DNA of 64,000 nucleotides from NCBI GenBank assembly GCA_963798745.1, contig CAWCUF010000002.1:124001-188000 (forward strand), given 5' to 3'. The DNA is from Prado023 sp963798745 (lineage in GTDB: Bacteria; Actinomycetota; Actinomycetes; S36-B12; CAIYMF01). The notes under the pieces were generated by a model. The model did no database searches. It saw only the letters and a program-made list of their open reading frames with translations, and was not told the origin of the DNA. Both the position numbers and the translations under genes were made by a program. This document shows, one piece after another, positions 53,662 to 61,827 of this stretch; the first letter of the stretch is position 1, and each line of letters starts with the position of its first letter.

Positions 53662-55005
53662 TCAGCGGAGTGCGGCGTACCGGCGCAGGGCCTCGTCGCG
53701 CTCCTCGGCGTGGTCGACGATCGGCTCGGGGTAGTGGTGGGCGTACCCGTCCAGGACCGACCACGGCTGGTGCACCGCTGCACCGGCCACGTGGGCCAGT
53801 TCGGGCACGTAGCGGCGCACGTAGTCACCGTCAGGATCGAAGCGCGCGCCCTGCAGCAGCGGGTTGAAGACCCGGAAGTAGGGGGCGGCATCCGTGCCCG
53901 AGCCGGCGACCCACTGCCAGCCGTGCGCGTTCGAGGCGGGGTCGCCGTCGATGAGCCATCGCCTGAACTCCGCCTCGCCGCGCCACCAGGGCAGGTGGAG
54001 GTCCTTGACCAGGAACGAGCCCACCACCATCCGCACCCGATTGTGCATCCAACCCTCGGCGCGCAGTTGGCGCATCCCGGCATCCACGAACGGGAACCCG
54101 GTGCGACCCGACGCCCACGCCTCGAAGGCCTCGTCGGCGCCGGGACCCGAGTCGTACGCCATTGCGTCGTAAGCGGGATTGAGGTTGGCGGCGCGGGTGT
54201 CGGGGTTGTGGTGCAGCACGTCGGCGTAGAACTCGCGCCAGCACAGCTCGGCGATCAAGCGCCCGTCCTCGTCCGGGTCCAGGGCGGCCAGCAGGGTCCG
54301 CGGATGGACCTCGCCCCAGCGCAGGGCGGGGGACAGCCGGGTGGTGCCCGGGCGGTCCGGCCGGTCACGGTCCCTGCCGTAGTCGGCCAGGCGCTCGGCC
54401 AGGAACTGTCCCCACCGCTCCAGCGCCGCGCCCTGGCCGGCCGCAGGCAGGGTGGTCCCCGGCGGTGCGTCGGCGGTGGGCAGCGGCTCACCGGGCAGGT
54501 CCAGCAGGGGGATCCGGGCGGGGGTGCGCGCCGGTGCCGGCCAACCGGCAGCCAGCCAGGCGCGGTGGAACGGGGTGAACACCCGGTACGGGGTGCCGTC
54601 GGGCTTGCGGACGCTGCCCGGGGACACTGCATAGTCGCTGCCGGTCGCGATCAGCTCCGATCCGCCGGCGGCCAGCGCGGCCCGGACCTCCTCGTCGCGG
54701 GCGGCACCCTGGGGCGTGGCCGCCGCCGTCACGTGGACGGTCAGTGGGCCGCGCTCGGCAGCCAGGGCACCCAACACCTCGGCGGGCTCCCCGGTGCGCA
54801 CGTGCAGGCCGCCCAGGTCCGCGTCCAGGCTGGCCAGGGACGCGGCCAGGTACGCTCGCGGAGCGGCCCCCATCCGGTCCCACGGTCCCGGGACGACGAT
54901 GTACAGAGCCAGGATCGGGGCGCCGTCGGCGGCCTCCACGGCCCTGGCCAGGGCGGGATGGTCGGCGGTCCGCAGGTCGCGGCGGAACCACATCACGTGC
55001 TGCAC
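53662..55005 (-). CDS. phr: Deoxyribodipyrimidine photolyase
   Basis: A 447-residue member of the cryptochrome/photolyase family. The N-terminal alpha/beta domain starts VQHVMWFRRDLRTADHPALA. The C-terminal FAD-binding domain shows ELCWREFYADVL, FPFVDAGMRQLRAEGWMHNR, RMVVGSFLVKDLHLPWWRGE and NAHGWQWVAGSGTD, all conserved for FAD and DNA-lesion binding. It repairs UV-induced pyrimidine dimers with blue light. GTG 55005 is the likely start (ATG 54993 is an alternative). It is divergent from the IdeR gene. Confidence 0.9.
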   Translation of the reverse strand: MQHVMWFRRDLRTADHPALARAVEAADGAPILALYIVVPGPWDRMGAAPRAYLAASLASLDADLGGLHVRTGEPAEVLGALAAERGPLTVHVTAAATPQGAARDEEVRAALAAGGSELIATGSDYAVSPGSVRKPDGTPYRVFTPFHRAWLAAGWPAPARTPARIPLLDLPGEPLPTADAPPGTTLPAAGQGAALERWGQFLAERLADYGRDRDRPDRPGTTRLSPALRWGEVHPRTLLAALDPDEDGRLIAELCWREFYADVLHHNPDTRAANLNPAYDAMAYDSGPGADEAFEAWASGRTGFPFVDAGMRQLRAEGWMHNRVRMVVGSFLVKDLHLPWWRGEAEFRRWLIDGDPASNAHGWQWVAGSGTDAAPYFRVFNPLLQGARFDPDGDYVRRYVPELAHVAGAAVHQPWSVLDGYAHHYPEPIVDHAEERDEALRRYAALR

Positions 55006-55032
55006 GCGGCTGACCCTAGGCGTCGGCTGCGG

Positions 55033-55068
55033 CACCCGCACCCGCACCCGAACCCGCACACGCACCCG
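55033..55068. repeat. Degenerate hexamer tandem repeat in a divergent promoter region
   Basis: Six consecutive hexamers of the type CACCCG (three exact, then AACCCG, CACACG, CACCCG) lie between the photolyase and ideR start codons. Short tandem repeats near promoters can vary in copy number. Confidence 0.6.
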
Positions 55069-55119
55069 CGAATGCGACCGGGAGCACGCAGCCCGTGTTC
55101 GTGAGGGACAATGGCCGGT

Positions 55120-55890
55120 GTGAGCGACCTGATAGACACCACGGAGATGTACCTGCGGACCATCTACGAGTTGGCCGAGGAGGGCATCCGGCCCATGCGC
55201 GCCCGGATCGCCGAGCGGCTCGGGCAGAGCGGGCCGACGGTGTCCCAGACGGTGGCACGCATGCAGCGCGACGGACTGGTGGAGATCGACGCCGACGACC
55301 GGCACCTCGTGCTGACCCCGCAGGGCGCGACGCTGGCCACCCGGGTCATGCGCAAGCACCGGCTGGCCGAGTGCCTGCTGGTCGAGGTCATCGGCCTGCC
55401 CTGGCCCGACGTGCACACCGAAGCATGCCGCTGGGAGCACGTGATGAGCCAGGCCGTCGAGCAGCGCCTGGTCGCCCTGCTCGATCACCCCACGCATTCG
55501 CCGTTCGGCAATCCCATCCCGGGGCTCGACGAGCTGACGGTCAGCGCCGAGCCGGGCACCGGGGCGCGGATCGGGATGCCCGGTGACCTGCCCGGTCAGC
55601 CGTTGAGCGTGATCGTGGGTGCGGCAGTCCCGGGCACCGACGCCGCTGACGGTGCCCCCGGCCCGGACAGTGCGCCGGGCCCGATCTGCTCGGTGGTGCG
55701 GATCGCCGAACCGCTGCAGGCCGATGAGGCGACCATGGCCGAGCTGCACCGGATCGGGGTCTTCCCCGGCCAGCAGGTCAGCGCCCGTGCGCAGGGCAAG
55801 GCCGTTCTCCTGGACGGGGCGACGGGCGCCCTGGAGATCACCCGGGCTCACGCCGGGCACATCATCGTCTCCGCCCTGCCGGGGCAGTAG
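55120..55890 (+). CDS. ideR: Iron-dependent repressor of the DtxR/IdeR type
   Basis: A 256-residue metalloregulator. N-terminal HTH: RARIAERLGQSGPTVSQTVA. The metal sites match DtxR/IdeR: KHRLAECLL supplies the His and Glu of the ancillary site, and HTEACRWEH supplies the Cys-x2-Glu-His primary-site set. A C-terminal SH3-like domain (RIAEPLQADEATMAELHRIG) is present, joined by a Pro/Gly-rich insertion. With iron it represses uptake genes and limits oxidative damage. GTG 55120 (VSDLIDTTEMYLR) fits the family start; ATG 55111 is possible. Confidence 0.88.
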   Translation: MSDLIDTTEMYLRTIYELAEEGIRPMRARIAERLGQSGPTVSQTVARMQRDGLVEIDADDRHLVLTPQGATLATRVMRKHRLAECLLVEVIGLPWPDVHTEACRWEHVMSQAVEQRLVALLDHPTHSPFGNPIPGLDELTVSAEPGTGARIGMPGDLPGQPLSVIVGAAVPGTDAADGAPGPDSAPGPICSVVRIAEPLQADEATMAELHRIGVFPGQQVSARAQGKAVLLDGATGALEITRAHAGHIIVSALPGQ

Positions 55891-55941
55891 GCGCAGTTCG
55901 CGCAGCCGCCCGTGGACCTCCCGTGATGGGTGCCAGTCGAG

Positions 55942-55957
55942 GTACCCTGCGGGGTAC
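55942..55957. promoter_or_regulatory. CsoR/CstR-type operator
   Basis: GTACCC-TGCG-GGGTAC, a palindrome with the G/C tracts typical of CsoR-family operators (TACCC...GGGTA), lies 22 bases upstream of the CsoR-like start codon. Autoregulation is likely. Confidence 0.65.
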
Positions 55958-55979
55958 TTGAACAACACGGAGGCAAGCC

Positions 55980-56249
55980 ATGGGGATCGACGAGTCGTGC
56001 CGCAAGGATGTGGTCAACCGGCTGCGCCGGATCCAGGGTCAGGTCGCGGGCATCGTGACGATGATCGACGAGGGCCGCGAGTGCAGTGATGTCATGGTGC
56101 AGGTGGCCGCGGTGTCGCGGGCGATCGACCGCGCCGGCTTCAAGATCATCTCCGCCGAGTTGCAAGCCTGCGCGATGGCCAACCAGAACGGCGAGGACCC
56201 GCCGATGTCCATGGAGCAACTCGAGAAGCTGTTCCTGACGCTCGCCTGA
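55980..56249 (+). CDS. CsoR/CstR-family thiol- or metal-responsive repressor
   Basis: An 89-residue all-helical DUF156/CsoR-family protein with GGAGG 6 bases before ATG 55980. The core RLRRIQGQVAGIVTMIDEGR is conserved. Cys35 (ECSDVM) and Cys64 (LQACAM) are kept, but the copper-ligand histidine four residues before the second Cys is Glu60. Loss of that His with both Cys kept is the pattern of CstR persulfide sensors rather than CsoR copper sensors. A matching operator lies upstream. Sulfide-oxidation genes occur 6-8 kb away in the same window. Confidence 0.82.
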   Translation: MGIDESCRKDVVNRLRRIQGQVAGIVTMIDEGRECSDVMVQVAAVSRAIDRAGFKIISAELQACAMANQNGEDPPMSMEQLEKLFLTLA

Positions 56250-56368
56250 CGCGCCACCTCGCACGCCCTGTGATCGGCTGATCACGGATTGATCGACCTC
56301 GGGCGACAATTGCGCGGTTCTTGCTGGTTTGCCGCCTCTGGGCGAGAGATATGTCACACGCGCGGCGA

Positions 56369-56398
56369 TTGTGACATTCCTGCGACATTGGCTACCGT
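56369..56398 (+). promoter_or_regulatory. Candidate promoter of the riboswitch-controlled gene
   Basis: TTGTGA (56369-56374) and TACCGT (56393-56398) are separated by 18 bases, a fair match to a housekeeping actinobacterial promoter, and lie just before the riboswitch. Confidence 0.4.
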
Positions 56399-56404
56399 AG
56401 TGAA

Positions 56405-56617
56405 CGTCCCGCTAAACCGGTGGGACGGGGCGGACGGCGCCGAATCCCGTTCACGTCACAGCCCCTCGCGCCTGGCCACGGCCAGCCACGCACATGCGAA
56501 CGGGAGTGGGGGACCCACTTGTGGGCCCACCTGCCAACTGGCGTGGGCCCTTGGGGTCAAGCCGCGATAGCGGCCGGGTGTGCTCCGCCCGAACCCGACA
56601 GCTCACCTCGCAGGCGT
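56405..56617 (+). promoter_or_regulatory. Cyclic di-AMP (ydaO/yuaA-type) riboswitch
   Basis: The leader of the NlpC/P60 gene holds the conserved blocks of the ydaO motif in order: GCTAAACCGGTGGGACGG near 56411, GAACGGGAGTGGGGGACCCA near 56498, TTGGGGTCAAGCCGC near 56551 and CCCGACAGCTCACCTCG near 56594. Binding of c-di-AMP normally switches such leaders off. In actinobacteria they control cell-wall hydrolase and resuscitation-factor genes, exactly the context here. Confidence 0.85.
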
Positions 56618-56632
56618 GCCAGGAGACAACAC

Positions 56633-57214
56633 ATGGCTGTATTCACCCGTGCCCGAGGCATGGCACTGGCTGGCGTCACCGCGCTGGCCGTCGTGCTGCC
56701 GATCGCTCCGATGACTCCCGCCCCGACGGCCGCAGCGCTGCCTGCTCCGCAGACGGTGTCGGCGGTCTCCGCAGTCCCGGCCGCCGGCGCCCCCGTGGTG
56801 GCCAAGAAGAAGAAGAAGACTCGCAAGAAGAAGTCCTCGCGCAGCTCGCGCTCGTTCGCGTACAAGTCGGCGCGGGTCATGAAGACCGGCAACTCCCTCA
56901 AGGGTGTCCCGTACCGCTACGGGGGCTCGACCCCCCGCGGCTTCGACTGCTCGGGCTACACCTCCTACGTCATGCGCCGCGCGGCCAAGGTGAGCCTGCC
57001 GCACTCGGCCACCGCCCAGATGCGCAAGGCCAAGCGCATTTCGCGCAGCAAGGCCAAGAAGGGTGACCTCGTGTTCTTCCGCAGCGGCAGCCGCGCCTAC
57101 CACGTGGGCATCTACGCCGGCAAGAACCGGGTCCTGCACTCCCCGCGGCCCGGCAAGCGCGTGGAGAAGGTGCGGATCTGGACTCGCAACGTCACCTTCG
57201 GTCGCGTGCTCTGA
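56633..57214 (+). CDS. NlpC/P60 cell-wall peptidase
   Basis: A 193-residue exported endopeptidase from ATG 56633 with AGGAGA upstream. A signal peptide (MALAGVTALAVVLPIAPMTP region) is followed by a Lys-rich stretch (KKKKKTRKKKSSRSSRS), probably for wall binding. The NlpC/P60 domain has catalytic Cys106 in FDCSGYTSYV, His157 in RAYHVGIYAG and a third polar residue His169. It should cleave peptidoglycan stem peptides. Expression is controlled by the c-di-AMP riboswitch upstream, linking cell-wall turnover to osmotic or wall-stress signalling. Confidence 0.9.
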   Translation: MAVFTRARGMALAGVTALAVVLPIAPMTPAPTAAALPAPQTVSAVSAVPAAGAPVVAKKKKKTRKKKSSRSSRSFAYKSARVMKTGNSLKGVPYRYGGSTPRGFDCSGYTSYVMRRAAKVSLPHSATAQMRKAKRISRSKAKKGDLVFFRSGSRAYHVGIYAGKNRVLHSPRPGKRVEKVRIWTRNVTFGRVL

Positions 57215-57224
57215 CCCACCGGCG

Positions 57225-57240
57225 CGGGGCGCTCGCCCCG
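57225..57240. terminator. Hairpin between convergent genes
   Basis: CGGGGCG and CGCCCCG form a perfect 7-bp inverted repeat just after the NlpC/P60 stop, facing the WS/DGAT gene end; a probable bidirectional terminator without a U-tract. Confidence 0.5.
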
Positions 57241-57278
57241 ATCCGAGCAACGAATGCCCATCGAGGGGCCCCGCCAGT

Positions 57279-58757
57279 TCAGCGGGCGGGCACCTCGGTG
57301 GGCATCGTCGCGAGCAGGTCGGCCATCTCCTCGTCGAAGGCGGCCACCAGGTTGGCCACGTCCGGGATCACGGTCGCATCGGCCTTGAAGCCGACCCGGA
57401 TCTGGCCGTTGTAGCTGAAGATGCATGCGCCCAAGGTCTGCTGGGAGGCCCCGGGCACCCAGCCCAGGACGCCGACCATCTGCACCCCGGCGAAGTAGCG
57501 CGGCTCGGTCGGCCCGGGCACGTTGGTCGTCACGCCGAAGGCCTTGTTGCCGAAGAACGAGATCATCTGGCGCGATACGGTGCCGGTCACCGCGCCCACG
57601 GTGCCGATGGCGTGCGCCAGGCCGAACGTGAGCATCGCCTCCGGCCCGTGCTTGATGACGTCCATGCGTGCCTTGGACTGCGCGATCCGAGCCCCGGCGG
57701 TGGGCGCGGCCAGGGGCAGCTCGAAGGCCACGAGGGCGAACTTGTTGCCCAGGTGCTCGGGCAGCGGGGCATCGAAGGGCCGCAGGTTGATGGGGATCAT
57801 GGTGACGACGTCGCGGGGGACCTCGCCGCGGCCCATGATGTAGCGGCGCAACGCACCGGCCAGCGCCCCGAGCATCACGTCATTGACCGTCGCACCGTTG
57901 GCCTTCGCGATCGCCTTGACCGCGGGCAGGGAATAGGGCGGGGCCCAGTCGGCGCGCTTGGCCACCCCGGGTCGACCGAAGGGCAGTGCGTCCGGTGCGG
58001 TGCCCACGAGCAGCTTCTCGATCGCGTCGGCGGTGCCCTTGGCCTGTTCGGCCAGCCGCCAGACGAGGCTCGCCTCATGGTCGGGGTCGAGGTGCTCCAT
58101 GAGCCCGGTGGCCGAGTTCGTCACCGCCACGCCGGCGGCCAGCGGCAGGGCCACGACGCTGTTCAGCGTTCGGGTGGCACGCTGGACCAGGCCGGGATGC
58201 GAGCGGCCGACCGGTGGCTTCTCCAGGTGCGCCAGCGCCTGATCGGGGTGGATCGCAGTGGCCGGTCGGATGCTGCCGTTGGTGCTCAGGGCGGGGGTCT
58301 CGGTGGTGAGGTCCAGCAGGACCCGCACCAGCGCGGTGCCGTCGGCGATCGCGTGGTGGAAGCGCAGCAGGACCGCGCTGGCATCCGGGCCGTTGAGGAC
58401 ATGGCAGTGCCAGAGCGGTCGGTTGCGCTCCAGCGGCTGGGACATCTGGGACTCGAGGAAGCGCTGCACCGCGTCGTGGGCGTCGCCGGTCAGCTCGTGC
58501 ACGCTCACATGATTGGTCAGGTCGAAGTCGGGATCCTCGACCCAGTGGTCCACGCCGACCACGGCATCAGAGGGCTGCGGGCGCCAGCCGAACACCGGGT
58601 AGCGACCGAGCAGCCGGGTGCGCAGCGTCTCGATGACCGCCGGCACCTCCAACGGCTCGTCGAACCACATGATCCCTTCGATGATCATGAGGTTCTCCGG
58701 GGTGTCCATGTTCAGCCAGAGGGAGTCGTTGGGGGAGAGCGTCACGCGTGCGGCCAT
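57279..58757 (-). CDS. Wax ester synthase / diacylglycerol acyltransferase
   Basis: A 492-residue WS/DGAT enzyme from ATG 58757 (MAARVTLSPNDSLWLNMDTP). The acyltransferase motif HHAIADG is at residues 134-140, and the NPxR..PLE-like ERNRPLWHCHVLNG block precedes it. VTTNVPGPTEPRYFAGVQMV is the conserved C-terminal motif. It transfers acyl groups from acyl-CoA to diacylglycerol or fatty alcohol for storage lipid. A second member follows with the same orientation, with about 85 bases between the genes. Confidence 0.9.
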   Translation of the reverse strand: MAARVTLSPNDSLWLNMDTPENLMIIEGIMWFDEPLEVPAVIETLRTRLLGRYPVFGWRPQPSDAVVGVDHWVEDPDFDLTNHVSVHELTGDAHDAVQRFLESQMSQPLERNRPLWHCHVLNGPDASAVLLRFHHAIADGTALVRVLLDLTTETPALSTNGSIRPATAIHPDQALAHLEKPPVGRSHPGLVQRATRTLNSVVALPLAAGVAVTNSATGLMEHLDPDHEASLVWRLAEQAKGTADAIEKLLVGTAPDALPFGRPGVAKRADWAPPYSLPAVKAIAKANGATVNDVMLGALAGALRRYIMGRGEVPRDVVTMIPINLRPFDAPLPEHLGNKFALVAFELPLAAPTAGARIAQSKARMDVIKHGPEAMLTFGLAHAIGTVGAVTGTVSRQMISFFGNKAFGVTTNVPGPTEPRYFAGVQMVGVLGWVPGASQQTLGACIFSYNGQIRVGFKADATVIPDVANLVAAFDEEMADLLATMPTEVPAR

Positions 58758-58842
58758 GGGCGAAGTGTGCACCGTCCCGCCGGTTCGGTTCCACCTCGAG
58801 GCCGCTGTCCTGCGACCGCGTCGACCACCAGCACGCCCGGGA

Positions 58843-60312
58843 CTACCCAGCCGGGGCCAGTGCCAGCAGCTCCTCCATCTCCGCGCAGTAGGCGGCCACC
58901 AGGTTGGCGATGTCCGGCACAGCGCGGGCGTCGGTCTTGAACCCGACGCGGATCTGGTCGTTGTAGCTGAAGATGCAGGCACCCACGCTCTGGTCCCCGG
59001 CGCCCGGGACCCAGCCGAGGATGCCCACCAGCTCCTGCCCGGCGAAGTAGCGCGGGCGCTGCGGGCCGGGCACGTTGGTCGTGACCCCGATCGCCTTGTT
59101 GCCGAAGAACTCGTTGACCCGGCGGGTGACCCGCGCGGTGTACGTGCCGAACTTGCCCAGTGCGGTGGTGATGCCGAACGTCAGCAGCGCCTCCGGGCCG
59201 GCCTTGATGACCTCCATCCTGGCGTGCGACTCGTCCAGGCGTGCGGCGGGCGAGTCTGCCTCCAGGGGCAGGATCATCGCGACCAGGGCGAAGCGGTTGC
59301 CCAGGGCCGGGGGCAGGGGCTCGTCGATCGGGCGCAGGTTCACCGGGATCATCGTCATGACGTCGGCGAACCGCTCGCCGCGCCCCTCCAGGTAGCGGCG
59401 CAGGCCGCCGGCGAGTCCGGCGAGCATCAGGTCATTGACCGTTGCCCCGCGGGACTTGGCGGCGCGCTTGACCGCGGCCAGGTCGTGCGCCGGAGCCCAG
59501 TCGGCACGCTTGGCAAGCCCCGCCTGGCCGAACAGCACGACGTTCGGGGCGGTGCCCACGAGCAGCTTGTCCAGGGTGTCGGCGGTGCCGACGCCGTGGT
59601 CGGAGATGGTGGCGACCATGGACCCGGCCCGGTCCAGGTCCAGCATCTCGACCAGCCGGCCGGTCGCCTCGGTGACGCGCACCCCTGCAGCAACGGGCAG
59701 CGTCGCGGCCTGCGAGACGGTCTTCAGGGCGATGTCGCGCTTGCGTCGGCGCGCCCGCCCGGTGGGGGGCGCCTCGACGGCCGAGGGCAGGTCGGCCGGG
59801 TGGATCCGATTCTCATCCACCTCTGGGTAGTCGTAGCCCTGCTGCGGGGTGTCGGTCGTCAGCTCGATCAGCACGCGGGCCAGGGCGGTGCCGTCGGCGA
59901 TCGCGTGATGGAAGCGGATCATCACCGCGCCGAAGTCCTTTCCCTGCAGGATGTGGGCCCGCCACAGCGGACCGTCCATCGGGATCGGCTCGACGAAGCG
60001 GGCCTCGAGGAACTCCTGGAGCTCGGTGCGTCCGCCGGCACCGGGCAGGTCATGGACCGTGACCAGGCGATGGATGTCGAAGTCGGGGTCCTCGACCCAT
60101 TCGTCCTTTCCGCCCACCGCGTCGGAAAGCTTGGGCTTCCAGTGGAAGACGGGATAGCGGTCCACCGCGCGGTGCTGGATCTGGGCGATCACCGCCGCTG
60201 CGTCCAACGGGTGATCGAACCACATGACCGACTCGATCACCATCAGGTTCTCGGGGGTGTCCATGTTCAGCCAGAGGGAGTCATTGGACGGAAGTGGCAC
60301 CGGTGTGGTCAT
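58843..60312 (-). CDS. Wax ester synthase / diacylglycerol acyltransferase (second copy)
   Basis: A 489-residue WS/DGAT from ATG 60312 (MTTPVPLPSNDSLWLNMDTP), very similar at its start to the other copy. HHAIADG lies at residues 135-141; TTNVPGPQRPRYFAGQELVG is the C-terminal motif. The middle region (TGRARRRKRDIALKTVSQAA) differs, so it is an older duplicate or a distinct specificity. Together the pair suggests storage of neutral lipids. GTG 60318 is an alternative start; neither has a clear ribosome binding site. Confidence 0.9.
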   Translation of the reverse strand: MTTPVPLPSNDSLWLNMDTPENLMVIESVMWFDHPLDAAAVIAQIQHRAVDRYPVFHWKPKLSDAVGGKDEWVEDPDFDIHRLVTVHDLPGAGGRTELQEFLEARFVEPIPMDGPLWRAHILQGKDFGAVMIRFHHAIADGTALARVLIELTTDTPQQGYDYPEVDENRIHPADLPSAVEAPPTGRARRRKRDIALKTVSQAATLPVAAGVRVTEATGRLVEMLDLDRAGSMVATISDHGVGTADTLDKLLVGTAPNVVLFGQAGLAKRADWAPAHDLAAVKRAAKSRGATVNDLMLAGLAGGLRRYLEGRGERFADVMTMIPVNLRPIDEPLPPALGNRFALVAMILPLEADSPAARLDESHARMEVIKAGPEALLTFGITTALGKFGTYTARVTRRVNEFFGNKAIGVTTNVPGPQRPRYFAGQELVGILGWVPGAGDQSVGACIFSYNDQIRVGFKTDARAVPDIANLVAAYCAEMEELLALAPAG

Positions 60313-60385
60313 GGCCACATCGTGGTGCCTGGCGGGGCCGGGTTGCCCGACAGGCCGGCCGCGGGTCGCTCGCGCAGTGGCGGCC

Positions 60386-61183
60386 CTACAGCACCGTGAC
60401 GGTGAGCGCCCCGAGCCGCGCGGTGGTGCTCAGGCGGCCCGTGCCGGCCCCGGCCAGGACCGGGGGATGCCCCTCGGGGGTGGCCTTGAGGGTGGTGCCG
60501 TCGGCCAGGCGGATCGTGGCCGTGCCCAGGGTCGCGTCGGCTGTGATCGACACGTTGGAGCCGGGCATGGCGGTGACGCGTGCCGACCCCAGGTCGGCCC
60601 CGACACGGCACTGGCCGTGGAACTGCCACTCCACGTCGGCGCTGCCGGTGGCCACCGACAGCACCACGGGCCCGATGCCGTCGTAGAGCCGGGCCGACCC
60701 GGCCTCGACCCCGACCGAGGTGGGAGCGCGCATGCCATGCAGCTCCACGGCGCCGGCGACGTTGAGCACCTCCAGGGGGAGGCTCGGGTTCACCCGCACG
60801 GTGAGGGTCGATCCCGCGCGCTGCGCATTGGTCAGCCAGCCGGCGAACACCGACCGCGGGGGCTCGGCCTCGTCGCCGACCCGCAGGTCCGAGTGCACGG
60901 TCAGCACGTCGTCGGACTGCTCCACGCGGTGCGGGCCCTCAGCTGCGGCTGTGGCGACCGCTTCGTCGCCGATGACGACCAGCCGCACGGCGCTGGCGCG
61001 CACGACCACCCTTCGGACCTGGCCCGGCGCGGCGTCTGGAGCCTCCTCGGGCGCAGGCGGCTGCTCGGACGCCGGCCCGGGTTGTCCCGGAGTCGTCGCC
61101 CGCGCGAGCAGTCCCTCAGCCTCCTCGGGGGAGATCTCCCCGGCGGCAACTTGCTCCAACAGGGTGCGCATGTCCTCGCTCAT
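60386..61183 (-). CDS. DUF4097-like beta-helix protein with N-terminal helical domain
   Basis: A 265-residue protein. The first about 30 residues (MRTLLEQVAAGEISPEEAEG) form a SHOCT/LiaX-like helical hairpin. After an acidic-proline linker comes a repeated beta domain typical of DUF4097: VVIGDEAVATAAAEGPHRVE, LEVLNVAGAVELHGM, SARLYDGIGPVVLSVATGSA and SVSITADATLGTATIRLADG-like strands. There is no signal peptide or membrane helix, so it is cytoplasmic. Related proteins act near envelope-stress regulators, but no partner gene is adjacent. Confidence 0.75.
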   Translation of the reverse strand: MSEDMRTLLEQVAAGEISPEEAEGLLARATTPGQPGPASEQPPAPEEAPDAAPGQVRRVVVRASAVRLVVIGDEAVATAAAEGPHRVEQSDDVLTVHSDLRVGDEAEPPRSVFAGWLTNAQRAGSTLTVRVNPSLPLEVLNVAGAVELHGMRAPTSVGVEAGSARLYDGIGPVVLSVATGSADVEWQFHGQCRVGADLGSARVTAMPGSNVSITADATLGTATIRLADGTTLKATPEGHPPVLAGAGTGRLSTTARLGALTVTVL

Positions 61184-61187
61184 GGGC

Positions 61188-61745
61188 TCAAGAGTGGTCT
61201 GCTCGGCGGTCCGGACGCAAGGCCGCTGGGCTGACGTGCTCGGTCCGTGAGCGGGCTGCCCCGGCGTGGCGCACGGCCAGGCCTGCCCAGTGCAGCGGAC
61301 TGATCCGATGTGCGGCCATGGCCACCGGCGCCAGTGCGCAGACCACTACATGGACCCCGATGAACCACGGCAGCTGGGTGGCGAGCCCGAGCAGGGGCTC
61401 CGACCAGCCCGCCGGGGCCAGCCCCGACACCAGCGCGCTGGCCGAGGCCATGATGAGCAGGTAGACCCACACCGGCCGGAGCAGTATGGCGACCCGGCGC
61501 CAGAGCCAGGGGCATAGGCCGAACCCCCGGCCCGCCAGGACCTGGCGTTCACCCCCCGCCGGCGACGAAGAACAGGGGCATGATCTGCAGGGCCCACGTG
61601 GCCCACGGCGCCCACGGGTAGATGGTCAGCGTGTTGCTGATCACCGGCCCCTCGGCACGCCATCCGGCCAGGCCCATCGTGGCGTGGCCCAGGACGACCA
61701 CCTCCAGCGCCCCCGCGCGCATCAGGTCCAGGACTCGGTCACCGT
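61188..61745 (-). pseudogene. Acyltransferase-3 family fragment
   Basis: Pieces in three frames assemble into the N-terminal half of an acyltransferase-3 membrane protein: LVGWRAEGPVISNTL-like and IYPWAPWATWALQIMPLFFV, then GGVNARSWRAGGSAYAP and WLWRRVAILLRPVWVYLLIM. The frame is broken near 61555 and again near 61510, and both ends are missing. It lies between the DUF4097-like gene and the sulfur genes. Confidence 0.6.
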
Positions 61746-61827
61746 CCGGCGGCCTCGCCGGCGACGACGGCCCTGGCGATCGGCGATGGCGGTGGGAGCC
61801 TCACTGCCCCGACGCCAAGCGCCGCAA

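Noticed and set aside
57063..58940. A 625-codon open frame on the + strand
   Set aside because: It is antisense to the first WS/DGAT gene; its translation is low-complexity, and the opposite strand has a full family match.
58618..60399. A 593-codon open frame on the + strand
   Set aside because: Antisense shadow of the second WS/DGAT gene, caused by high GC.
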